Of a stretch of DNA of 9,858 nucleotides, positions 1 to 6,228 are shown piece by piece. Positions within the stretch are counted from its first letter, which is position 1, and every line of letters starts with the position of its first letter. A model generated the notes under the pieces. It was not told the DNA's origin. It made no database searches and saw only the letters and a program-made list of their open reading frames with translations. Origin of the DNA: Deltaproteobacteria bacterium (lineage in GTDB: Bacteria > Desulfobacterota > UBA8473); contig JAUXHQ010000039.1 in assembly GCA_030621455.1 (NCBI GenBank), positions 1-9,858 of the forward strand, read 5' to 3'. Made by a program: the position numbers and the translations under genes.

Positions 1-3000
1 TACCTTGAAGGTTTTTACTACCGTCCCAGGGTGGACAAGGAACTGTTGAAGAAGTATAATGAGGGGTTGATAGCGCTGAGCGGCTGTTTACACGGTGAAC
101 TTTCTCGTCTTATCGCACAGGGAAGTGGAGAGAAGGCCCTTACAGTGGCCGACGGGTATAAGGAGATATTTGATGAGAACAGGTTCTATCTGGAGATGCA
201 GGATAACAAAATCAAGCTCCAGGAGACTGTTAATGATGGGCTTGTTGAGATAGGCAGGAAACTTGATTTGCCGCTGGTTGCCACAAATGACTGTCATTAT
301 TTGCGGCGGGAGGATGCAACTGCCCATGAAGTGCTCCTCTGCATACAGACAGGTAAGACCATCAATGACACGGACAGAATGAGATTTGCCAGTAACGAGT
401 TTTATTTCAAATCCCCGGAGGAGATGAGGAACTCCTTTTCAGCGTATCCTGATGCCTTGAGGAACACTATTGAGATTGCCGAGAGGTGTAACCTGGAGTT
501 GAAATTTGGTCAGCTCCATCTGCCTGATTTTGAGGTTCCTCAGGGAGAGACCCTCGACACTTGTCTTGAAAAGATGGCCAGAGAAGGGCTACGAAAGAGG
601 TTAGACCGGATCGAGGGCAGGGCAGGGGATGTATCATCGACCTCCGAGAGGTACATAAAGAGGCTGGAAGAGGAGTTGCGTATTATCAAATCCATGGGGT
701 TTTCCGGCTACTTTTTGATCGTCTCAGACTTTGTGAATTATGCCAAGAGTAGAAATATTCCTGTAGGGCCGGGCCGTGGCTCCGCTGCGGGTAGCTTGGT
801 TGCCTATTCCCTGAAGATTACGGATATTGACCCCCTCGCCTATGATCTGCTCTTTGAGAGGTTCCTCAACCCGGGTCGGATCAGCATGCCTGATATAGAC
901 ATAGACTTCTGTGTTGACGGCAGAGACGAAATAATACGATATGTCACCAATAAGTACGGCAAAGAGAACGTGGCTCAGATCATAACATTCGGGAAGATGC
1001 AGGCCAAGGGTGTAATAAGGGATGTCGGGAGAGCCTTGGATATGCCATACAAAGAGGTGGATAAGATAGCTAAATTGATTCCTAATACGCCGAACATCTC
1101 CCTGGAAAACGCTTTAAAACAAGAACCCAGGCTGAAGGAACTTGAGGAAAATGATGAGAGTGTGAATAATCTAATCTCCCTCGGCAAGTGCTTGGAAGGT
1201 CTCCCAAGACATGCATCAACCCATGCGGCCGGGATTGTAATCTCCAACCGGCCCCTCGTGGAATATCTACCCCTTTACAGAGGGCAGAACGGTGAGGTTG
1301 TTACCCAGTTTGCCATGAAAGAGGTAGAAAAGATAGGCTTGATTAAGTTTGATTTTCTGGGCTTAAAAACCCTGACTCTAATCGAAAATGCACTAAATCT
1401 GATAGCCAAGGGGGAAGGAGAGGAAGATCATAACCGAAGCGAGGGACTTGACCTCAGTCAGATAAGTCTCGATGATAAATTGACCTATGAACTCCTGGGA
1501 TCCGGGGATACTTCCGGTATCTTCCAATTGGAGGGGTCCGGTATGATGGACCTCCTGGTTAAACTCAGGCCGGAGAATATAGATGATCTCATCGCACTTG
1601 TCGCCCTTTATCGTCCCGGTCCTCTGGGGAGCGGGATGGTGGATGATTTCATAAAAAGAAAACACGGTCTTGTCCCTGTGGAATACGAAATACCCCAACT
1701 GGGGGACATCCTTAAGGAGACCTACGGCGTGATCGTTTACCAGGAACAGGTAATGAAGATAGCAAGCACGCTGGCGGACTTTTCCCTGGGTGATGCCGAT
1801 TTACTCCGTAGGGCCATGGGCAAGAAAAAGCCCCTCGAGATGGCTCAACAAAAGGAGAAATTCCTGGCCGGCGCTAAGAAAAATAAGATAGAAAAGGGGA
1901 AAGCAGAGAAGATCTTCGAGTTGATGGCCATGTTTGCCGAATATGGGTTCAATAAGTCGCACAGTGCCGCATATGCGATTATAGCTTACCGTACGGCATA
2001 CCTCAAGGCTCATCACCGTATCGAATTCATGGCCGCTCTCCTTACGAGTGAAAAGGAGAATACCGATAAGGTAATTAGATATATCAGCGAGTGCAACGAT
2101 AAGGGGATCGCTGTCTTACCCCCTGATATTAACGAGGGTTTTAATAATTTTACTGTATCGGATGATAAGATTCGTTTTGGACTGGCAGGGGTGAAGAATG
2201 TTGGAACTCAGGCTATCGAGTCGATCATATCTTCCAGGGAAACGGAGGGTAGATTTGATTCGATCTTCGATTTCTGTGAGAGGGTTGACCTAAGGAAGGT
2301 AAACAGGAGGGTGATAGAGAGCCTGATAAAGTGCGGCGCCTTTGATTATACAGGTGTTTATCGTTCGAGGTTGATGGCTGCATTGGATGAGGCCATGGAG
2401 GTAGCGCAGACGATTCAAAGGGACAGGGCCAGTGGTCAAATGAATATGTTCGATGTCTTCAGGGACAAATGTAAGGTCAAACCGGGTCCGAAGTATCCGG
2501 ACATTGACGAATGGCCTGAAAATGAAATCTTAGCCTCTGAAAAGGAGATTTTGGGGTTCTACATTACCGGCCATCCCTTAACCCGCTATAAACAGGACCT
2601 AGAGAGATATGCAAACACAGATACCGAGAATGTGGCTGGGTTTGATGGTAACGGCGAGGTGAGGATTGGTGGTGTGGTCAGCGCCATTAAGGAGATCAAT
2701 ACTCGCAAAGGGGATCGTATGGCCCGCATTACGCTGGAGGACTTAAAGGGCTCCATTGAGATAGTCGTATTCCCTGAGGTATATAAAGAGAGTTCTTCCG
2801 TTCTGAAAGGGGATGAACCGATTCTGGTGACAGGGACATTGACCATAGAAGAAGAGAAGCCCAAGATATTGGCTAAGGGGGTAATGCCTCTTTGTGAAGC
2901 AAAAGGACGAATAGGCATTGATATCCACTTCACCGTGAAGACCCCTTCTGTAACCAAAAAGCAACTGGAAAGGCTGAGGGAGATCATCCTGAATCATCCG

Positions 3001-3153
3001 GGGAAGTCCGGGGTCTTTCTTCACCTTCTTATACCCAACCGAAGCGAGACGATCATCTCTCTCGGTGACGATCTGAGGCTAACCCCATCGGATTTGTTGA
3101 TTAATGAAGTGGATGCGCTTTTGGGGTATCCGGCGACTACGTTTCAGGGTTAA
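1..3153 (+). CDS. dnaE: DNA polymerase III subunit alpha, 5'-truncated by window edge
   Basis: Catalytic subunit of the replicative DNA polymerase III holoenzyme, which extends primers at the fork in the cytoplasm. The frame is open from base 1 (YLEGFYYRPRVDKELL), so the GTG at 31 is an internal valine codon and the true start lies to the left. About 1050 residues are present; by analogy with E. coli (1160 aa), roughly 100 are missing. Numbered from base 1: the later PHP-domain segment includes the ATNDCHYL motif near 91-98; the polymerase motif GPGRGSAAGS starts at 256; PDIDIDF (297-303) supplies two catalytic aspartates matching E. coli D401/D403; KFDFLGL has D451 matching D555; GFNKSHSAAYA lies near 649. 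The internal clamp-binding motif QMNMF is at 813-817, followed by an OB-fold region (about 885-930, ITLEDLKGSIEIVVFPEVY). No frameshift is seen. This is the DnaE type, not PolC, because no exonuclease insert is present. Confidence 0.98.
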   Translation, partial: YLEGFYYRPRVDKELLKKYNEGLIALSGCLHGELSRLIAQGSGEKALTVADGYKEIFDENRFYLEMQDNKIKLQETVNDGLVEIGRKLDLPLVATNDCHYLRREDATAHEVLLCIQTGKTINDTDRMRFASNEFYFKSPEEMRNSFSAYPDALRNTIEIAERCNLELKFGQLHLPDFEVPQGETLDTCLEKMAREGLRKRLDRIEGRAGDVSSTSERYIKRLEEELRIIKSMGFSGYFLIVSDFVNYAKSRNIPVGPGRGSAAGSLVAYSLKITDIDPLAYDLLFERFLNPGRISMPDIDIDFCVDGRDEIIRYVTNKYGKENVAQIITFGKMQAKGVIRDVGRALDMPYKEVDKIAKLIPNTPNISLENALKQEPRLKELEENDESVNNLISLGKCLEGLPRHASTHAAGIVISNRPLVEYLPLYRGQNGEVVTQFAMKEVEKIGLIKFDFLGLKTLTLIENALNLIAKGEGEEDHNRSEGLDLSQISLDDKLTYELLGSGDTSGIFQLEGSGMMDLLVKLRPENIDDLIALVALYRPGPLGSGMVDDFIKRKHGLVPVEYEIPQLGDILKETYGVIVYQEQVMKIASTLADFSLGDADLLRRAMGKKKPLEMAQQKEKFLAGAKKNKIEKGKAEKIFELMAMFAEYGFNKSHSAAYAIIAYRTAYLKAHHRIEFMAALLTSEKENTDKVIRYISECNDKGIAVLPPDINEGFNNFTVSDDKIRFGLAGVKNVGTQAIESIISSRETEGRFDSIFDFCERVDLRKVNRRVIESLIKCGAFDYTGVYRSRLMAALDEAMEVAQTIQRDRASGQMNMFDVFRDKCKVKPGPKYPDIDEWPENEILASEKEILGFYITGHPLTRYKQDLERYANTDTENVAGFDGNGEVRIGGVVSAIKEINTRKGDRMARITLEDLKGSIEIVVFPEVYKESSSVLKGDEPILVTGTLTIEEEKPKILAKGVMPLCEAKGRIGIDIHFTVKTPSVTKKQLERLREIILNHPGKSGVFLHLLIPNRSETIISLGDDLRLTPSDLLINEVDALLGYPATTFQG

Positions 3154-3223
3154 CCTCTTTGCCTGCCTGACCTAGTGAATGCTTCAAAAGTTCGTCCCGA
3201 GATCAGTTGCGAGTCTTCTATCC

Positions 3224-3961
3224 ATGTACGAAGAAAGAACCTATAGGAATTTACTCCACAACAGCAATGCGATACCCTTTCAGGTCTCCGTTAAGGAGAC
3301 CGATCTGTATGTCAGGGCTCATAAGGATCTGAGATGCGAGACCAGACAGGCTGTACTGCAGTATAGAAAACAGATTGAGGAATATATCAAGAGATCCCCG
3401 GAATTCCACAAGACTTTGGTTCCCATACCGTTGGATCCCTTCGCTCCGGAGATCATAAGAGCCATGATAGAGGCTTCCAGAATGGCAGGGGTTGGACCAA
3501 TGGCAGCGGTGGCCGGGGTCATCTCCGAATTTGTTGGCAGGGAGTTACTGAGGCTATCGGATGAAATCATTGTGGAGAATGGCGGGGATATCTTTCTCAA
3601 AACCACCTCGGAGACGAGAGTGGGGGTCTATGCAGGGATTTCTCCTCTAAGCAATAGATTGGGGATTAAAATCAAACCGGGCGATACCCCCCTGGGGATT
3701 TGCACCTCTTCAGGCACTGTAGGACATTCTACGAGTTTTGGCAAGGCGGATGCCGTTACTGTCCTGTCAAGATCAACCCCTGTGGCGGATGCTGCCGCTA
3801 CATCTATTGGTAACCTAATACAGGATCAGGAGGATTTTGATAGGGGGTTGGACTTTGCCCATGGAATTGATGGGGTCATAGGTGTACTGATCATATTGGG
3901 TGGAAGGATGGCTGTTTGGGGACAGGTGGAACTAGTAGAGCTAAAGAGGGATGAACGATGA
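3224..3961 (+). CDS. UPF0280 family protein (ApbE-like fold), function unknown
   Basis: A 245-residue protein that I recognise as the UPF0280 family, sometimes labelled ApbE-like or 'thiamine biosynthesis ApbE-like' by structural resemblance; no reaction is established. Supporting stretches are the N-terminal YEERTYRN, VKETDLYVRA, the glycine/alanine-rich GVGPMAAVAGVISEFVG, ENGGDIFL, the serine/glycine loop GICTSSGTVGHSTSFGKADA, and ADAAATSIGN. There is no signal peptide; the protein is probably cytoplasmic. The start is uncertain. ATG 3224 gives the N-terminus I expect for the family (MYEERTYRN), while ATG 3179 in the same frame adds 15 residues; neither has a clear Shine-Dalgarno sequence. 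The gene follows dnaE by a short gap, and its stop (3959-3961) overlaps the start of the phosphoesterase gene, suggesting translational coupling and co-expression. The family assignment is firm; any link to flavin transfer or thiamine is not shown here. Confidence 0.85.
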   Translation: MYEERTYRNLLHNSNAIPFQVSVKETDLYVRAHKDLRCETRQAVLQYRKQIEEYIKRSPEFHKTLVPIPLDPFAPEIIRAMIEASRMAGVGPMAAVAGVISEFVGRELLRLSDEIIVENGGDIFLKTTSETRVGVYAGISPLSNRLGIKIKPGDTPLGICTSSGTVGHSTSFGKADAVTVLSRSTPVADAAATSIGNLIQDQEDFDRGLDFAHGIDGVIGVLIILGGRMAVWGQVELVELKRDER

Positions 3962-4434
3962 AGATAGGGGTCATGTCTGATACGCATTTGACTGTCCCAT
4001 CAGATAAGTTGATAGAGGTTATTGAGGGGCATTTTCAAGACATGGATATGATATTTCACGCAGGCGACATAGTGGGGGAAGAGGTTCTTAAGGCATTTTC
4101 AGGCAGGGACTTAAGGGCTGTAAGTGGAAATATGGATTCAGCTGCAATCAAAGATATCTTGCCCTATAAGCAAGTTATAGAAGCGGGCAAATTCAGGTTG
4201 GGATTGATACACGGAGCGGGTGCGGGTACTTGTATAGAAGATAAGCTTGTGGGGGAATTTGAAGATGTGGATTGTGTCGTATACGGTCATACCCATTCCC
4301 CGGCAAATCACTTAGTTGATGGGGTCTTGCTCTTCAACCCGGGAGCTCTCGTAGACAGATGGTATGGAAAGGGTGGTTCAGTTGGGATTTTGGAGTTGAA
4401 CGATACTATAAAGGGCACGATTATCAAACTGTAA
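3958..4434 (+). CDS. YfcE/MJ0936 family metallophosphoesterase
   Basis: A 158-residue calcineurin-like phosphoesterase of the small YfcE/MJ0936 type; known members hydrolyse phosphodiesters with a dinuclear metal centre, but the natural substrate is usually unknown. All metal-binding motifs are present in order: SDTH (D8, H10), HAGD (34-37), GNMD (57-60, the usual GNCD or GNHD position), IHG (H85), GHTH (110-113) and NPGA (127-130, usually NPGS). There is no signal peptide or membrane segment, so it is probably cytosolic. The start at 3958 is supported by GAGGG at 3946-3950, 7 bases upstream, and by an ATGA overlap with the UPF0280 stop. The overlap implies shared translation, so the two products may act in one pathway, although neither sequence says which. 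The length is normal for the family and nothing appears broken. Confidence 0.93.
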   Translation: MKIGVMSDTHLTVPSDKLIEVIEGHFQDMDMIFHAGDIVGEEVLKAFSGRDLRAVSGNMDSAAIKDILPYKQVIEAGKFRLGLIHGAGAGTCIEDKLVGEFEDVDCVVYGHTHSPANHLVDGVLLFNPGALVDRWYGKGGSVGILELNDTIKGTIIKL

Positions 4435-4479
4435 TTCGGCATCCTTCATATATACCAAAAAGTAGTTTACACTTTACTT

Positions 4480-4604
4480 GTATCGCTCCAGGTTTCAGGT
4501 GTCAGTGTTCAGGCCTTGTGTTCCGCTTTCCTGACACCTGAAACCTGAAACCAAAAAGCATTGTGATGGGCAATTTTCATCAGCCCAAAAATTTGTCGCC
4601 TGGC
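4480..4604. repeat. Dispersed intergenic repeat, copy A
   Basis: This copy is related to 9605-9744. The shared left block runs from GTATC(G/A)CTCCAGGTTTCAG at 4480 through TGTTCAGGCCTTGTGT (4506-4521). The shared right block starts at GGGCAATTTTCA (4568-4579) and continues with weaker similarity to about 4604 (for example CCCAAAAATTTGTCGCC against CTCAAGAATCTGTTTCT). The start-to-start distance between blocks is 88 bases here and 97 in copy B. The outer limits are judged by eye. The similarity is at DNA level, with no intact reading frame shared between copies, which fits a decayed or non-coding repeat family. I cannot name the family. Confidence 0.75.
4489..4547. repeat. Perfect 17-bp inverted repeat made of 7-bp units
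   Basis: The left arm CAGGTTTCAGGTGTCAG (4489-4505) is exactly complementary to CTGACACCTGAAACCTG (4531-4547), with a 25-base loop. Both sides are built from heptads: GTTTCAG, GTGTCAG and TGTTCAG at 4492-4512, and CTGACAC, CTGAAAC and CTGAAAC at 4531-4551. The RNA would fold into a strong stem. No T-run follows on either strand, so it does not look like a standard intrinsic terminator. It may still affect read-through or stability of the upstream message; that is inference. Confidence 0.85.
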
Positions 4605-4660
4605 GACTGAATCGTTGAACTGTATAACGGACCAGCATCGCTTTTCGTGGAAAAAGCACA

Positions 4661-4667
4661 TAAGGAG
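4661..4667 (+). promoter_or_regulatory. Ribosome binding site deciding the lapA start
   Basis: TAAGGAG lies 7 bases before ATG 4675. It selects this start over the in-frame ATG at 4615, which has no comparable site and would add a 20-residue charged stretch ahead of the membrane segment. Confidence 0.85.
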
Positions 4668-4674
4668 AATCCCG

Positions 4675-5001
4675 ATGAAATTCATGAAAACGGCCTCTAT
4701 AGTAATTCTTTTTATTTTGGTTATCACATTCGCCCTGAAAAACCAGGCGCCTGTCTCCCTCCAATACTACTTTCTTGACGGACCCCTGATCCGGGAGATG
4801 CCTCTATACCTGCTGATCTTTTTCTCTATTCTTGTTGGTCTTCTCATAGCAGGCGCTGCTGGTGTTTTTACCGGATTTCGACTCAAGTATGAGATTAGAG
4901 CTTACAAAAAGACTATTCATGCACTAGAAGAAGAATTGAATTCCTTAAGGAACCTCCCAATCACGGAATCAGAAAAGCAAGATGAAGAGGGGAAGGAATA
5001 G
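4675..5001 (+). CDS. lapA: LapA-domain (DUF1049) inner-membrane protein
   Basis: A 108-residue inner-membrane protein of the LapA/DUF1049 family. In E. coli, LapA works with LapB (YciM) to adjust LPS synthesis through FtsH-dependent turnover of LpxC. Seen here: a first hydrophobic helix at about 6-21, the typical FALKNQAPVSLQYYF stretch just after it (19-33), a second helix at about 43-66 rich in G and A (ILVGLLIAGAAGVFTGF), then a charged, probably coiled-coil tail (about 70-95) with IHALEEELNSL. The end is acidic and hydrophilic. The start is set by the strong upstream ribosome site. The stop at 4999-5001 runs into the ribosome site of the next gene, which encodes the LapB-like protein, so the two are almost certainly co-translated. 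The gene symbol rests on domain and neighbour, and function in this organism is inferred. Confidence 0.88.
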   Translation: MKFMKTASIVILFILVITFALKNQAPVSLQYYFLDGPLIREMPLYLLIFFSILVGLLIAGAAGVFTGFRLKYEIRAYKKTIHALEEELNSLRNLPITESEKQDEEGKE

Positions 5002-5006
5002 AGGAG
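5001..5006 (+). promoter_or_regulatory. Ribosome binding site deciding the lapB start
   Basis: GAGGAG overlaps the last base of the lapA stop codon. It is 6 bases before ATG 5013 but directly abuts ATG 5007, so 5013 is the more likely start; the two differ by only two residues (MT). Confidence 0.7.
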
Positions 5007-5012
5007 ATGACC

Positions 5013-6221
5013 ATGGAACCGTCTGTCTCGAACCCCTATTTTTTCTCAGTCATTTTGGTTCTGATCGGTCTTTTTGTCGGCCTAGCCATCGGTGCATGGC
5101 TTTTCTCGAGGGCTGGGGTTGTTGCGTCGAAGGTCAAAAAGGGAGAAGAGAATACAGCGTTTCTGAAGGGTGTAAATTATCTCCTTTCAAACGACCACGA
5201 TCATGCCATAGAGGAGTTTATAAAGGCCGTTCAGATAAACTCGGATACTGTCGAGACATACATTGCATTGGGAAACTTATTCAGAAGTAAGGGTGAAGTC
5301 GGACGCGCCATTCGCATACATGAGAGTATAATTCTTCGTCCTACGATTGACAGAGAGACCAGGATCCAGGCAATGTACGATCTAGGTATGGACTTCAAAA
5401 AGGCCGGCTTCATCAAGCGGGCCATCTCCTCTTTGGAAGATGTTATTGACCATGACCCCACCAGGTTGGATGCTCATATTCAACTTGAAGAGCTTTACGA
5501 AGAGGTTGTGGACTGGGAAAAGGCCTACATAGTTCAAGAGAGGATATCAAGACTGCGAAAGACACAGGACAACAATATCCTTGCCCACCTCCGAACAGAG
5601 CTTGGGAAATCCTTTTTTGCCGGCAATGACCCAAACTCGGCAAAGAGGTTGTTCAAAAAGGCCATCTCGTTGGACCCCAATTGCATAGATGTTCTCCTCC
5701 ATTTGGGAGATCTGTACCTTTCTCAAAAGAACTATGCGAAGGCCATTTCCATCTGGAAGAGGGTTATGAAGATCAACCCGCCTTTAACACACCTTGTATA
5801 TGACAGACTTGAGAGAGCTTACTCCGAGAAAAACAAGCCGGACGACTTTGAGCACTTCCTGAGAAAAAGCTCTACGGAAAGTAGAGACAATTCCTACATA
5901 CATCTTGCCCTGGCTGAATGTCTGGCCAAGGGCGGAAAGATTGAAGCGGCAATTAAGGAACTTCGTTCTGTATTAAGAATTAATCCCGGATCAATGGAGG
6001 CAAGGAAAAAGCTTGGAAAGATTCTCATCGAACATGGGAGGGATAATGAGCTGGCCCTTGAATATGAAGACCTCCTGAAGAGACTGGATATGCCGGATAA
6101 ACGATTTAGATGCCAGAATTGCGGTTTTGAATCAGAGAATGTCCAATGGAAATGTCCCCAGTGCCTGAAATGGGACACAATCATTCCGAAGGAATCGGAA
6201 TCTAACGCCTCAATAACATAA
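5013..6221 (+). CDS. lapB: LapB/YciM-like TPR protein with C-terminal zinc ribbon
   Basis: A 402-residue membrane-anchored TPR protein resembling E. coli LapB (389 aa), which presents LpxC to FtsH and so limits LPS synthesis. Visible parts: one N-terminal membrane helix at about 9-31, which would leave the rest in the cytoplasm; a long run of helical TPR-type repeats from about 45 to 350 (for example FLKGVNYLLSNDHDHAIEEFIKA, YIALGNLFRSKGEVGRAI, LLHLGDLYLSQKNYAKAISIWKR); and a rubredoxin-like metal site near the C-terminus, C367-x2-C370-x10-C381-x2-C384. The spacing and the flanking GF...W and CPQCLKWDTI pattern match LapB. It follows the lapA-like gene with an 11-base gap, the usual pairing. 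mutS starts 7 bases after its stop, with no clear ribosome site of its own, so mutS translation probably depends on this gene. Confidence 0.9.
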   Translation: MEPSVSNPYFFSVILVLIGLFVGLAIGAWLFSRAGVVASKVKKGEENTAFLKGVNYLLSNDHDHAIEEFIKAVQINSDTVETYIALGNLFRSKGEVGRAIRIHESIILRPTIDRETRIQAMYDLGMDFKKAGFIKRAISSLEDVIDHDPTRLDAHIQLEELYEEVVDWEKAYIVQERISRLRKTQDNNILAHLRTELGKSFFAGNDPNSAKRLFKKAISLDPNCIDVLLHLGDLYLSQKNYAKAISIWKRVMKINPPLTHLVYDRLERAYSEKNKPDDFEHFLRKSSTESRDNSYIHLALAECLAKGGKIEAAIKELRSVLRINPGSMEARKKLGKILIEHGRDNELALEYEDLLKRLDMPDKRFRCQNCGFESENVQWKCPQCLKWDTIIPKESESNASIT

Positions 6222-6228
6222 TCATACC

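Larger units (their letters stand above)
4435..4674. other. 240-base intergenic region between phosphoesterase and lapA-like gene
   Basis: No credible gene lies here. The first half holds a heptad-based inverted repeat and the rest of repeat copy A, listed separately. A weak -10-like TATAAC occurs at 4623-4628, about 50 bases before the lapA start, but I see no good -35 partner at 16-18 bases, so it is only a candidate promoter for the lapA-lapB-mutS run. The size of the gap, compared with the 4-base overlap before it and the 11- and 7-base gaps after it, suggests that a new transcription unit begins here. Confidence 0.6.

Noticed and set aside
4359..4541. A 60-codon + strand frame spanning the phosphoesterase end and the repeat
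   Set aside because: It is out of frame with the real gene and ends within the repeat; no support.
4489..4547. Intrinsic terminator after the phosphoesterase gene
   Set aside because: The stem is strong, but the loop is 25 bases and no T-run follows on either strand; it is better described as a heptad repeat.
4615..4674. Longer lapA start at ATG 4615
   Set aside because: It has no ribosome site and would add a charged 20-residue extension, whereas ATG 4675 has TAAGGAG at good spacing and a family-like N-terminus.
4495..4764. Reverse-strand open frames of 72-89 codons across the lapA start
   Set aside because: They run through the inverted repeat and antisense into lapA, have no recognisable domain, and are not shared intact with repeat copy B.
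4982..5290. A 102-codon + strand frame overlapping the start of lapB
   Set aside because: It is a cysteine/arginine-rich shadow frame of lapB with no family resemblance.
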